Shown in pieces: positions 45,533 through 57,034 of a stretch of 64,000 bases of DNA; within the stretch, counting starts at the first letter, position 1, and the number at the start of each line of letters is the position of its first letter. The position numbers and the translations under genes were made by a program. The notes below the pieces were generated by a model. That model did not search any database. It was not told the DNA's origin and saw only the letters and a list, made by a program, of their open reading frames with translations. The stretch is from assembly GCF_024323335.1 (NCBI RefSeq), contig NC_066579.1, forward strand, positions 251,899,575 to 251,963,574, given 5' to 3'. Source of the stretch: Lathyrus oleraceus. Lineage: Eukaryota; Streptophyta; Magnoliopsida; Fabales; Fabaceae.

Positions 45533-47105
45533 GTTGGTTCCTAACCCCATTGAATACAATGATCATTCTCCTTCTCCAAATTTTGAATTTCCTATGTTTG
45601 AGGCCGAGGAGGAAATTGATGTAGAGGTGAGTGATGAATTGTCTCGTCTTCTTGAGTAAGATGAGAAGATTATTCAACCATTTATAGAGCAGATTGAGCT
45701 AGTCAACTTGGGTTCCGAAGATGATGTGAAGGAAGTCAAGATTGGGTCTCGACTGTGTCCAAATACTAAGAAGGGGTTGATTGATCTTCTTCGAGAATAT
45801 TCAGATGTGTTTGCTTGGTCCTATCAAGACATGCCTGGGTTGGATTCTGATATTGTGGAGCATAGATTGTCGTTGAAGCCAGAATGCCCGCCAGTTAAGC
45901 AGAAGTTGAGAAGAACGCATCCTGATATGGCTGTGAAGATCAAAGAGGAAGTTCAGAAGCAGATTAATGTCGGTTTCCTTGTAACTGCTGAGTATCTGCA
46001 AAGGGTGGCCAATATTGTTCCAGTGCCGAAGAAAGATGGAAAAGTTTGCATGTGTGTCGACTATAGAGATTTGAATAAAGCCAATCCGAAAGATGATTTC
46101 CCTCTGCCACACATTGATATATTGGTAGAAAATACTGCTAAATTCAAAGTCTTTTCATTTATGGATGGATTTTCCGGATATAATCAGATCAAGATGGCAC
46201 CCGAGGATATGGAGAAGCCCATTTTCATTACACCCTAGGAAACATTTTGTTATAGAGTGATTCCTTTCGGTCTAAAGAATGCTGGTGCAACTTACCAGCG
46301 AGCAATGACTACTCTTTTTCATGATATGATGCATAAAGAGATTCAAGTTTATGTCGATGACATGATTGCTAAATTAATTGATGAAGAGGAACCTGTTGAG
46401 CATTTGTTGAAGTTATTCCAGCGTTTGAGGAAATATAAACTCCGCTTGAATCCCAATAAGTGTACTTCTGGTGTTCGTTCTGGTAAGTTGTTGGGTTTTA
46501 TTGTCAGCGAGAAGGGTATTGAAGTTGATCCTGCCAAGGTCAAAGCCATACAAGAGATGCCTGTGCCCAAAACTGAGAAGCAAGTAAGGGGTTTTCTTGA
46601 CCACTTGAATTATATTTCCAGATTTATTTCCCACATGACTGCCATATGTGCGCCTATATTCAAGCTTCTTCGGAAAGATCAGTCTTGTGATTGGATTGAA
46701 GACTGCCAGAAAGCATTTGATAGTATCAAGGAATATTTGCTTGAACCTCCAATTTTGTCTCCACCTGTTGAAGGAAGGTTGTTGATCATGTATTTGACTG
46801 TGCTCGAAGATATTATGGGTGGTGTTCTTGGTCAGCAAGATGAGACTGGGAAGAAAGAATTTGCAATCTACTACCTCCGTAAGAAGTTCACCGACTGTGA
46901 GACTCAGTACTCAATACTTGAGAAGACTTGTTGCGCATTGGCTTGGGCTGCTAAGCGTCTGTGTCAATATATGTTGAATCATACCACTTGGTTGATATCA
47001 AAAATGGATCCAATCAAGTATATATTTGAGAAGCCTGCTTTAACTAGGAGGATTGCCCGTTGGCAGATGTTGTTATCACAGTATGATATCGAATACCAAT
47101 CTTAG
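45533..47105 (+). pseudogene. pol: Ogre pol: reverse transcriptase and RNase H, element D (broken)
   Basis: The exon opens with an acidic linker (EYNDHSPSPNFEFP ... DELSRLLE), stopped by TAA near 45657. RT follows from 45708 (VPKKDGKVCMCVDYRDLNKANP, FSFMDGFSGYNQIKMAPEDMEK), stopped at TAG 46236-46238. The next frame from 46257 runs 282 codons with IPFGLKNAGATYQRAM, the catalytic YVDD at 46350-46361, GFLDHLNYISRFI and the RNase H (VLGQQDETGKKEFAIYYL ... EKTCCALAWA). It ends at TAG 47103-47105. It preserves several CAG codons that are TAG in element B. Confidence 0.92.
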
Positions 47106-47807
47106 AAAGCGATCACAAGTAGTATCTTGGCTGACCATTTGGCTCACCAACCAATTGAAGATTATCAGTCAGTGCAGTATGATTTTCCTGATGAAGAGAT
47201 TTTGTACTTGGAAATGATTGATTATGATGAACCATTGCTAGAAGAAGGGCCAGAACATGGTTCCCGTTGAGGCATGGTATTTGATGGAGCTGTTAATCAA
47301 TATGGAAATGGCATTGGGGCAGTGATTATTACTCCTCAAGGCACGCATCTACCATTTACAACTAGGTTGACTTTCAAGTGTACAAACAACATGGCAGAAT
47401 ATGAAGCCTGCATTATGGGGCTTGAAGAGGCCATGAATCTCAGAATCAAGTATTTGGATGTCTTCGGTGATTCGGCTTTGGTTGTGAATCAAATCAACGG
47501 AGAATGGGAGACAAATCAACCCGGTTTAATACCATATAGAGATTATGCGAGGAGGATTTCAACTTTCTTTACAAAGGTTGAATTTCATCATATCCCTCGA
47601 GATGCAAACCGGATGGCAGACGCTCTTGCAACGTTGGCATCAATGATTATAGTGAAGTATTGGAATGAAGTTCCCAATTTATTTGTGATGCGCCTTGATA
47701 GGCCAGCTCATGTGTTTGCCGTTGAAGAGATCAAAGATGAGAAGTTGTGGTATTACGACATCAAATGTTTCCTCCAATGTCAGATTTACCCTCCAGGGCA
47801 TCTTTGA
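47106..47807 (+). pseudogene. pol: Ogre pol: archaeal-type second RNase H, element D
   Basis: The domain is better preserved than in element B. An open frame of 177 codons (47274-47807) contains MVFDGAVNQYGNGIGAVI (Asp), NNMAEYEACIMGLEEAM (Glu), VFGDSALVVNQ (Asp) and DANRMADALATLASM (final Asp), the complete catalytic set of this RNase H type. A stop at about 47268 separates it from the preceding part. It ends in a small frameshift near 47790, after which the integrase is in another frame. Confidence 0.88.
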
Positions 47808-48925
47808 AAGATAAGGAGACTTTGAGAAGATTAGCCGGCAATTTCTACTTGAATGATGATGTGTTGTACAAGAGAAACTTTGACATGGTTTTGCTCAGAT
47901 GCGTGGATAGACACGAAGCAGACTTGTTGATGACCGAAGTGCATGAAGGTTCCTTTAGTACTCATTCCAATGGACATGCAATGGCGAAGAAGATGTTGTG
48001 AGCAGGTTACTATTGGCTGACAATGGAATCTGATTGTTGCAAGTTTGTGAAGAAGTGCCATAAGTGTCAAACCTATGCTGATAAGATTCATGTCCCTCTG
48101 ACACTTTTGAATGTTATCTCTTCCCCATGGCCCTTCTCCATGTGGGAAATTGATATGATTCGGATGATTGAGCCCAAAGCTTCGAATGCACATCATTTCA
48201 TTTTGGTGGCAATTGACTACTTCACCAAATGGGTTGAAGCGACATCGTATGCAAATGTAACCAAGCAAGTTGTTGTAAGGTTTATCAAGAATCAGATTAT
48301 ATGCCGTTATGGTGTGCCAAGTAAGATCATTACTGACAATGGATCGAACTTGAATAATAATATCGTGGAAGCTCTTTGCAAAGACTTCAAGATTGCACAT
48401 CATAATTCTTCTCCCTACAGACCCAAGATGAGTGGGGTTGCTGAAGCTGCGAATAAGAACATCAGAAGATTATCCAGAAGATGGTTGTCACGTATAAGGA
48501 TTGGCATGAGATGCTCCCATTTGCTTTGCATGGGTATCGTACATCCGTCCTCACTTCAACATGGGCAACCCCTTTCTCTCTTGTGTATAGTATGGAAGCA
48601 GTGCTCCCCGTAGAGGTTGAGATTCCTTCATTGCGAGTGCTCATGGAAGCCATGTTGACCGAAGCAGAATGGTGACAGACCAGGTTTATCAGTTGAATTT
48701 AATTGAAGAGAACAGATTTACTGCCATGTGTCATGGTCGGTTATATCAGCAGAGAATGAAGAAATATTTTGATAAGAAGGTCAAGCCTCATGTGTTCAGA
48801 GAAGGTGACCTTGTGCTAAAGAAGATATTATCGTTCAAGCCAGATTCCAGAGGGAAATGGACTCTAAATTATGAAGGCCCATATGTTGTTAAGAGAGCCT
48901 TTTCAGGCGGTGCATTGATTCTTAC
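47808..48925 (+). pseudogene. pol: Ogre pol: integrase, element D, truncated at the C terminus
   Basis: The HHCC region (HEGSFSTHSNGHAMAKKML) is stopped by TGA at 47999-48001, exactly where element B has TGA. The core follows in 48023-48613 with all three acidic residues: the Asp of EIDM, the Asp of ITDNGSN, and the Glu of GVAEAANKN. A frameshift lies near 48470. The C-terminal GPY/F module (NYEGPYVVKRAFSGGALILT) is present but is cut at 48925, about 23 codons before the normal end, where unrelated sequence starts. Confidence 0.9.
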
Positions 48926-49033
48926 TGAAGGAGAATTGCGATCCAAAACACAGCAGAACTAAAATTTTCTCCTTTAGAGATCCTTACGAATGGGCATGAT
49001 CAGTGATAGAAAGGTTACCTCTTGTGACGATTG
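48926..49033. repeat. Unidentified 108-bp fragment, probably an LTR end
   Basis: The sequence starts TGAAGGAGAATTGCGATCC and is not Ogre-like. Beginning with TG and following CTTAC (48921-48925), it could be the terminus of another LTR retrotransposon that inserted into element D. Element C then inserted into it at 49034. Its remainder would lie beyond the window, after the end of element C. No coding potential is visible. I do not recognise the family. Confidence 0.5.
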
Positions 49034-50177
49034 TGTAAGACCCCAATTTTGGCCCTAAGATCCCTCATGGCCCATATCATATCATATCATGGCCTCAAGG
49101 ATCATTGCATGCCCTAGCTTCCCTCCTAGTGGGTAGATTGCCTTGTGAGTGTTGGTTCTTGATCACCAAGCATGTCTTGCATTTGTATATCATTGCCTTT
49201 CATTTGTTTACTAACCAAAAAGTACAAAAATATTGTCATCTAACCATGTTACTTGCAGCTGAAGCAATTATCAGCCAATTAGGTCAAAATCAGTCAAAGG
49301 CAGTCATTGCAGTGGATGGTGGCCATTCTTGCAGAATTTGGGCACCATGAGCAATAATCAAGAGTTCATATAACTTATGACATCATTTGGAATCAAGATC
49401 TCAAGGAATTAGGGTTTGGAATTCATCAGAAGGTGCTTCAGTCAAGCAAAACCCTAGAAAGTCAAACTTGGTCAACTGTGGATTTAATCAGGGATTTGAT
49501 GATAGGATTTGGTCTGAGAGGTCTCATTCATGCTTATATAAGCTTCATATATCATGTCAAGCATCCACAATGAAGAAAATAAAGTCAGACAAGAAATGTC
49601 CAGAAATAGAAAGTTGACCTGTAATTCAAATTTGCCAAAAATGGAAACTTCTTGATCTTAAACTTACATCATGATACAAGCTTCAAATGAATTTTTGCCC
49701 AACATGAAAGTTGAAGATCTTGTTCTCCCATTTCCAAAAGATCCAAGAACACTCAATTCCCATGTATGGTTGGCAAGTTATGATCAAATCATTTTCAAAA
49801 ATTTGTGAACTTCAAAAGGCCATATCTCTCAAACCATTTGGCCAAATTTGGTGGGGTTTTTTCCTACAAGTCACATTTGATCCCCTCTTTCCAAAAATGT
49901 ATTCATCATTCATCAAAACATCACCATGCAAAATGGCCTTTTTGAACTTGCTTTAATTAATTTCAAGTGAGTTTGATTTTTGACTTTTCCAAATAACCAA
50001 TTTTACTCACTTTGGCCAATTGGAAATGTTCAGAAATGTCATTTTGGTCATGCTTGTAAGCCCAAATTCGTGCACCAGCCACTACACCTCCACATGTGAA
50101 CCAAAACCACCATTTAGCAAAAACTTACCATTAATCAAATTGTGTTTAGTTCTTAATAATGCAACCTTAAACAGAAG

Positions 50178-50187
50178 TATATATGCA
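50178..50187 (+). promoter_or_regulatory. TATA box in the 5' LTR of element C
   Basis: GTATATATGC about 1.14 kb into the LTR is repeated in the 3' LTR at 63569-63578. It precedes a segment rich in AAACCCTAG and is the best core promoter candidate. Confidence 0.5.
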
Positions 50188-53039
50188 TATTTTCTGTCCA
50201 AAAACCCTAGCAGCAGCCAACATTACCAACAGAAAACCATTCTCTCTAAAAAATATCATTTCTTCATCTTTGATTTTCTGCTGAAAAAATCAAAAGAACT
50301 CGGGCTGGCTTTTGTGTTTTCATCATCTACCATCACTTTTGAGCAGCTTCCAAGCATGATCCACTAACTGTAAAGCCCTTTACAAGCACTGCTACTCAAG
50401 AACACTTCCATGGCAAATCACGATTTGAGCATTCTCAAGGAGAGCTGAGCTTTAAACCTTCCTCCATTCACCTCCTGGACACCTCTTGGACATCTGTTTG
50501 AGCTGACAACATCCAAACATCACTGTTGCACAAATTTCTTCAAATCAAGTGAGTTTTTTGACTTCTTTGTTTTTTCCAAATCATGCTATACATCATGTAG
50601 GTCTTCCTTTGCTGATTGTTTTGAGCTCTGAGTTTTTGAAAATGGTTGGATATTTATGAAGATATGTCGATTTGAAAGTTGATGTTCATGAATGTTTTTG
50701 CTTGTTGCTTCTTATTTAGTTTGTTTTAATGATAATGGATACTGGATATATGATGCTTGTTGCTTGCTGTTTCAAATGCTATGTGTGATTTCATTTTCTG
50801 GGCAACTTTTTTTTTCACGAGTTGGATGGAGAAGATGGCAGTACTGTAGCGAACCCTAACATTTTCCAGATTTTCTTCTCAAATGTGTTTGGCTGTTGTT
50901 GTCGTGTATTTGCATGAAAACGTCACTGTGCTATTGCCATGTTCCTATTGCAGCGTGCCACGCATCTAAATGCAGCGCACCGTTTCACTAAATGTTCTAA
51001 ATAATTACAACATTGCCATCGGTTCATATTAAATCAATTAATTCATTTATTTAGTTCAATGTTTATTGCATTTTGGTTCAACAACTTACAAAAATCATAA
51101 CATCTACATTTTAATTCCAAATTTCATGGAAATTTTTGCATTATGCTCTGCTTGATGTCTAGTATTTTATCATGATTTTTCCTGAATTTTTGCATGGTCG
51201 AATTTTAAATGGTACTAGGGTTTTGTTCATGTATGCATATTTTGTACCCTTTGCCAAATCATTTGTGAAATAGTCATGCATTATCCATTTGACCTGAATT
51301 TTTGTGTGCACAAACTAGACTCATCCATGGTGATTTTGATGTAGAGTTCATGAATTTATCATATCTGGATTTTGAGTTATGAATTTTTGAATTAGGGTGT
51401 GACAATTTGTGTCACACCATTGATGTGCAATTTCATGATTTTCTTTAACATGCTTCCTGACCTCCAATTGATGTGAACTTTTGCACGAACCTACTCTTGT
51501 ATGTCTAGTTTATGTGTGAATTTTCTTGAAATTAATTGTGGCATTTCCAAATTGTTTGGGATTTTCTCCCCTGTTTGACCAAAATGTTGACTTGTGTGAT
51601 ACATGTTGCCATTTCATTTGTGAAATTCTCATACTTTATTGGATGAACATGAAATTTTACATGTGATTACTAGACATCCTAAGCTTTGTCATGGTGTTGA
51701 TCCCATTCATTTCTCATTTGTTATCACTGATTTATGAATTTTTGAAGTTGATGTATGTTTGGTTGACTTCTTTGAGCAAGCCTAAACTTGCCTTGCCTTT
51801 CTGATTTTCATTGACTATCTTCCCATGATCCAAATGAGCTGAAAATTGATATGCATGCCATGTTATGGATTATGATTGATCATGATTTATTTGATGATTT
51901 TTGGAACTGTTTATGATTGGCTTTGAGCTAAGTCTTGCTGTTGACTTCTATGAGCTTTCATTTGCCATGCTTTGACTTCTTTTGCTTATGAAATCATGAT
52001 GATGAATGATATGAATGTGGGACCAATTGAGTTTGCTTCTTGATTGTTTAAACTTGATTTTGGTTGACTATCCCTTGCTGTTTTGACTTTCTCATCTCAT
52101 TTTGACCCTAGGCTTGTCCTAGTGGTCTTGTTGCTTATGTTTGAGCTCATTGTTTCAGGTTAAGCAACAATGCTCCAAAGAAATCATACAAATGTGATTA
52201 AGCTTGATTGTTTATCATGAGCTAACATCTTTGTTTTGTAGGTGGCTTGACTCATATGATTTGAGTCTTGTGCTTTGCACATTCATCTGATTATGTTGAC
52301 TGTTAATTCTACTCTCATTTTGCTTATCTCTTGAAATGTGTACTGATTCTGTTTGACTATTTCAGGTACCATTAGTTGCTTAGTTCTTTGAACTTGCTTT
52401 GCTTTGCTTTTTAGCAATTTGCATTTGAGGTATAATCCCTTTTCTTCATGTAGTCTGGAAGACCTGGCCTGTTATTTGGCCAGGCAACTGTCTGAAGTCC
52501 TCCTTAAGAGGCAATGCTTGTGTGTGTTTATATTTGTCCCAAGCAGGAAAAGTCCTTCAAATAAGGCAATTGGTAGATCAAAGAGATAAGCAATCTATCT
52601 CCTACTATTCTGTGAGTCTTCTCTTTGCTCCCATTACATGGTTGTAGCATTGAGATCCAAGCCCAAGATCTATAGAGTCTTATCTGTGGAGAGAGTTCCT
52701 ACTTTCTGAACTCCCACACTTTCTGATATTAAATGCTCTCCCTGACCAGGGATAAGAGCAATGAGGCACACCCCTCATATCCTTTCATCTGCTTCACCTT
52801 AGCCCCTCAATGGCAAGGTTAAGAGCACCTGTGACCCTAATCCAGTTGGCTTCAATGCCTGACCCTTTGAATGAGCCTCCTTGTTTGGTTATAGTGTGTG
52901 CTGATTGCTTTCATTGTTTGATTGATTACTTCATATGCACATGTTTGCTTGTATGCTCTATGCATTTATCATCATTTATTGCTCATCAATGCATGATCAT
53001 CTCATTTGTCTTTGTGACATTATCATTGTTGTTTACCCA

Positions 53040-53745
53040 TTGAGGACAATTGTAAGACCATTCATTGGCCATTGTTCCTATGATATGGAAGTGAGTTGTA
53101 AGACCATTTCATTGGCCACTCATCTCTTTGCTTGATGCATTTGATTGTATGTGAGGATGCAATTGTAAGTCCCTGCAAGTTGGCATTTGCTTTCCTATGA
53201 TCACATGTTGTTTTGTTTGTTGTATGTGAGGATACAACTGTAAGTCCCTGCAAGTTGGCATTTGTATTCCTAGGACCATACTGTGGAGGTCAGAGTAAGC
53301 CCAGATAGATTGGCATCTGACATCCATGTTTTGTTTCTTTGTTTATGTGAGGATGCAACTGTAAGTCCCTGCAAGTTGGCATTTGTATTCCTAAGATCAT
53401 ACTGTGGAGGTTAGAGTAAGCCCAGACAGATTGGCATCTGACATCCATGTTTTGTTTCTTTGTTTATGTGAGGATGCAACTGTAAGTCCCTGCAAGTTGG
53501 CATTTGTATTCCTAGGATCATATGTTGGATATTGGTATAAGTCCAGATAGATTGGCATCCGGTATCCATTCTTTTATTTCTTTGTTTAAGGAGATTAGTG
53601 TAAGACCATTGAGTGGCCTCTGATATCCATTTCTGTTTTAGGAGATTGGTGTAAATCCATCTATTGGTATCCGGTATCCGCTTTTTGTTTGTGAGATTGG
53701 AGTAAGACCATTGAGTGGCATCCGGTATCATTTGTTTGCTTACAT
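53040..53745 (+). repeat. Tandem repeats (about 121 bp and shorter variants) inside the LTR of element C
   Basis: The segment GTGAGGATGCAACTGTAAG followed by TCCCTGCAAGTTGGCATTTG recurs at 53151, 53226, 53347 and 53468. The last two intervals are 121 bp. Shorter, more degenerate units of the type GTAAGACCATTGAGTGGC continue to about 53740. These units are absent from LTR A and LTR B and account for part of the extra length of this LTR. Confidence 0.85.
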
Positions 53746-54737
53746 TATTATTGCTCATTGCCTATTCCAAAGGACACACTTGAATCATCTCCTATATGAT
53801 TTCAAGAGGTGAACCTTCTAAGAAGTTTTACAATCCATCTTCATCCATTCATCCCCATTATGTCCTAAACCTTTTCACACATTACTTTCAAACTTGAGAT
53901 AGATATTGTGCAAACGTCTTCATGTTTTCAAACTAAAAACCTGGACCCCAAGTCCTTGACTTTTTTCAAACCCCATTTCATAACACTTCTTTTGAATCAA
54001 TCTTAATCATACTTTGACTCCACTTTCATAATCACAATCAATTAACTTCACCCATTCACTTGTTTTGGCTTTGTCCATTATTAATTTTTTCATGCATTAG
54101 CCATAGGTTTCAATTATCATTATGGTTGATGTAAACCTCACCTTATCCTTAGTGAGTCGACTATAAGACTTCCGTACTGAAAACAGGGCTAACCCCTCTA
54201 GTACGTCGAAGCTATCCTCGCATGGTGGATGTTGGTCTTGGTCGAGTTTTCTCCCATTGATAATGAAAAGCCTCAGTGCTTGTGTTTAAAATTGAATCCA
54301 CTAGCTTTTGGAAATCTTTTAGCCGAACTACGGCGTTTTGATCCTTACCTTTGATGGAAGGTACGTAGGCAACGGGTTCATCCGTTCAAACCCAATAAAA
54401 ATTGTATATTCTTTTCTCATCATCCCACCCATGTTTGCACAATACTTATGTCATAACAAATAACAATCCTTATACAACAAGTGTGAAAAGGGCTCCCTAG
54501 GAGTACCTAGGACGTGATGGGTGCCTAACACCTTCCCATTGCGTAATTTACCCCTTACCCAGACTCTCTGATCTTTTTATTAGTTTTCTACGTGTAAAAC
54601 TTCTTAGGCTTTTGTTCGCTTTTTAGCCAATCCTTTGGATAAATAAAAGTGCGGTGGCGACTCGAAATTTCATTGTATCTCTTGCTTATGATTTAATCGA
54701 TAGATCATATAGCGACGAATACACCGCTACAGAAAAG

Positions 54738-54755
54738 TGGCGACTCTGCTGGGGA
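54738..54755 (+). promoter_or_regulatory. Ogre primer binding site, element C
   Basis: TGGCGACTCTGCTGGGGA lies six bases after the LTR and is identical to the site of element A (14278-14295). It is the tRNA-Arg type used by Ogre elements. Confidence 0.9.
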
Positions 54756-55985
54756 AATCTCACCAGAATCCTTGGTGGTATTGCCTACTTTTCACCCTTG
54801 TTGTGCTATATTATTATTTGTTATTTGACATATTTTTGTACAATTTGGGATCACTGTATTGATTGTAATGATTGAATTGCTTGATATACAATTGCTGTGT
54901 GCTTTGGTGATCTGTGAGATGAGTTCTGTACCCGAACTCGAGTGCACTCTAGGATAGGAGAATGGCATAGTCTTGTTGACTGGTGTGGAGTATTCCTTAG
55001 CCAGTTGACTTGCGAGCCCATTCACTTGGTGGAGGTCATGTTGGATTAATAATGTCACACAAGTTATTTGTGGTTAGGCATTATTCTTTCAATCATGTTC
55101 CGCAGAAGCCAAGGACCGTAGTTTACCAAACCCATCTTGGCCTATTTTTAGGACCGTAGTGCGGAGGTCGTTCAGATGTAAGTTCTGATGCGATTGTCAC
55201 GCGATACTACACTCATAAGAGTTTCTCTTGAGAATATTCTTGGACTACGAGTATTCGTTCCTCCGATAATATTCGAGAGATGGAACGATGATTATGGGAA
55301 CCTCTGATAGAACATGTCTGGCAGGTTTAAACCCTAGTACACTCCCTTTGGGTGGTCCTTAACCGAGACTCCATGCTCGTGACTCTCAACAAACCCGTGA
55401 TTCGTGGTTGAGTCGTTCAAACATTGTTAATATCAATGGAACCCGGATCAGGTGTAAAACCTAAAATCCACCAAAGCGGCTGGTTGATATTAAGGATGTT
55501 TGAACCGGTTCATGTACCGTTAATATCAATGGAACTTGGGTGTCGATAAGGTGAAAACCTAAATCCACCAAAATGGATGATTGATATTAGGGATATAATG
55601 AGCTTTCCCACGACCTTTGTTTGGTGTGCCTTGCTTGATCCTTGAGTGTGATTGTTGCATTCATGCATTCACGCATTCATCCACATTCATGTCATCAGAA
55701 AAAGAAAATTTTCAAGGAACTCAAAGGAGTTTATTTGCAAAAAATTTCAAAACATGAAAAAACCGGGAAAATTTTTTCACCTGATATATCTGATGAGATA
55801 TTCTCATGTATGATCAAAATGCTTAAATATTTCAAAGTTTGCAAATAAAACCCTCGGGTTCCTTTGATATAAAAACAAGCATATGCATAAACACTTCATG
55901 CATCATTTGCATAAGCAGGTGTTTTGTTCCGGTCTCCCGTCCTGTGGTCTGACCCTGCGATCTTCATTTATTTTGAAGACGCACT
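54756..55985 (+). other. 5' leader of element C
   Basis: This leader is homologous to 19498-20384 in element B. It contains GTCACGCGATACTACACTCA (about 55196), the AGAACATGTCTGGCAGG segment and two copies of a segment around TTAATATCAATGGAAC (55428 and 55520), a partial local duplication of roughly 90 bp. After about 55690 ORF1 should start, but there is only about 200 bp of A-rich sequence before the CATCATTTGCATAAGCAG segment near 55900. ORF1 is therefore deleted. Confidence 0.75.
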
Positions 55986-56081
55986 TTGCCGGTATTATAC
56001 CAGAGCCGACTCTGCCAGATTGATGGATCATCCTGAGCAAGAATTGTGAACTCAGAGAGGATTTTGCCAAACTAAGCACTA
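55986..56081 (+). pseudogene. gag: Remnant of gag N terminus in element C
   Basis: The segment around GGTATTATACCAGAGCC to GATTTTGCCAAACTAAGC corresponds to the first 30 or so codons of gag in element B (21850-21935, 'YNTRANRPK ... EHLEQEN'), with frame changes. It stops where the 18-bp repeats begin. Everything from there to the end of protease is missing. Confidence 0.6.
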
Positions 56082-56210
56082 TTGATGGATTTATTCCTGT
56101 TGATGGATTTATTCCTTTTGATGGATTTATTCCTGTTGATGGATTTATTCCTGTTGATGGATTTATTCCTTTTGATGGATTTATTCCTGTTGATGGATTT
56201 ATTCCTGGTT
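56082..56210 (+). repeat. Seven 18-bp tandem repeats in element C
   Basis: The unit GATGGATTTATTCCTGTT (variant ending TTT) is repeated seven times, starting at 56084, 56102, 56120, 56138, 56156, 56174 and 56192. As a multiple of three the unit keeps any reading frame, giving DGFIPV or MDLFLL in different frames. It replaces the gag core and protease. Confidence 0.93.
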
Positions 56211-56420
56211 AACCGATCCCGGGCTAGCATTGGCTACTGTTCTAGGGCATGTAATGAGCAAGGTTTGTTCACAAGTGGAGGATTCATCCATGATGATCAA
56301 CCTGAAGAAGAAGCTGCTGCTATTCTTGGAAGAGGATGCAGAGGACCTGAATAATTTCATCATTCCTGGTGGTGTCTGCCACAATTGGGTCGCTGTGGAT
56401 GTTCCTACGGTCATTCATAA
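56211..56420 (+). pseudogene. Remnant of the gag-pro C-terminal tail in element C
   Basis: Weak but ordered similarity to the tail before the intron in element D: LFTSGGFIHDDQPEEE is like LSFHSGGFIHGNEQHL, and after a frame change CHNWVAVDVPTVIH is like CNNWTAADIPVILH. It ends at CATAA (56420), the counterpart of TCTAA at the intron start. It is interrupted by TAA near 56352. Confidence 0.7.
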
Positions 56421-56696
56421 GTCAGCGTGATTTGTTCACTTTGTTTAAAACCCTTCTCCCATGCCAAAAGGAGAAGTGATGACATTGTTGGCAGCATTTA
56501 ATACAATGATGTTTTCATTCAATTAATTGCATTGTTAAACATTTGTTTTTCCTTTGTTTTCACTTTTTGCTTTTTTTGCATGAAATCAGTGATCACAAAA
56601 AACCCTGAAAAACAATAAAACAACATTTTTCATCTGCATAAATGATTTGTTTGTTTAAAATACAAAAGCTTTTCATTATCCAGAATCATTATGCAG
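56421..56696 (+). other. Retained Ogre intron in element C
   Basis: GTCAGC ... ATTATGCAG, 276 nt, matches in position and 3' end sequence the 252-nt introns of elements B and D. The part after CTTCTCCCATGCC is clearly homologous (ACCCTTCTCCCATGCCAAAAGGAG versus the B and D forms). Splicing would not restore a useful protein here because a TAA follows directly. Confidence 0.7.
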
Positions 56697-57034
56697 GGAT
56701 TTCTAAACCCATTGAACATAATGATCCAACGCCATCTCCCAATCTTGAATCCTTTGTATTTGAGGCAGAGGAAGATGATGTTGAAGGGGATTCCTGATGA
56801 GATTACCCGCCTTCTTGAGCACGAAAGAGGCTCATTCAGCTGTATCATGAGAATCAGCAAGACAGTCAAACTGGGGCATTGCAAATGCAATCAAAACAAA
56901 ATTAAAAAAAAAAAAAAAAAAAAAAAAGGAAAAAGAGAGAGGGTGAAAAAGAATGAAAAAATCAAAAATCAGGAAAAAATTTTCAAGAATTTTTCCAAAA
57001 GAAAAAAAGAAAAATCATACCCTCAAGTCCCTAG
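56697..57034 (+). pseudogene. Start of the pol exon and A-rich spacer in element C
   Basis: From 56697 to about 56870 the sequence resembles the first part of the pol exon (CCCATTGAACATAATGATCC ... GAGATTACCCGCCTTCTTGAG). At about 56890 it changes to a run of some 23 A residues (about 56907-56929) and then a purine-rich AAAAAG/GAAAAA stretch to 57034. This low-complexity piece stands in for the RT, RNase H and integrase core. The frame 56691-57038 is a by-product of the A run. Confidence 0.75.

Larger units (their letters stand above)
49034..54731 (+). repeat. 5' LTR of element C
   Basis: This 5698-bp LTR, from TGTAAGACCCC to CACCGCTACA, is about 1 kb longer than the A and B LTRs. The extra length includes the tandem repeat block at 53040-53740. 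A TATA-like box is at 50178-50187. The left flank GACGATTG would give GATTG as target duplication; the right copy is predicted just past the window. Small frames such as 50020-50367 recur in the 3' LTR and are not genes. Confidence 0.92.

Noticed and set aside
53040..53745. CRISPR-like array of repeats with spacers
   Set aside because: Units are long, adjacent and degenerate with no unique spacers, and lie in a plant LTR. A minisatellite explains them.
56082..56354. 90-codon frame with repeated hydrophobic hexapeptide as a membrane protein
   Set aside because: It is the translation of an 18-bp tandem repeat in a non-coding remnant, out of phase with the gag-derived frames.
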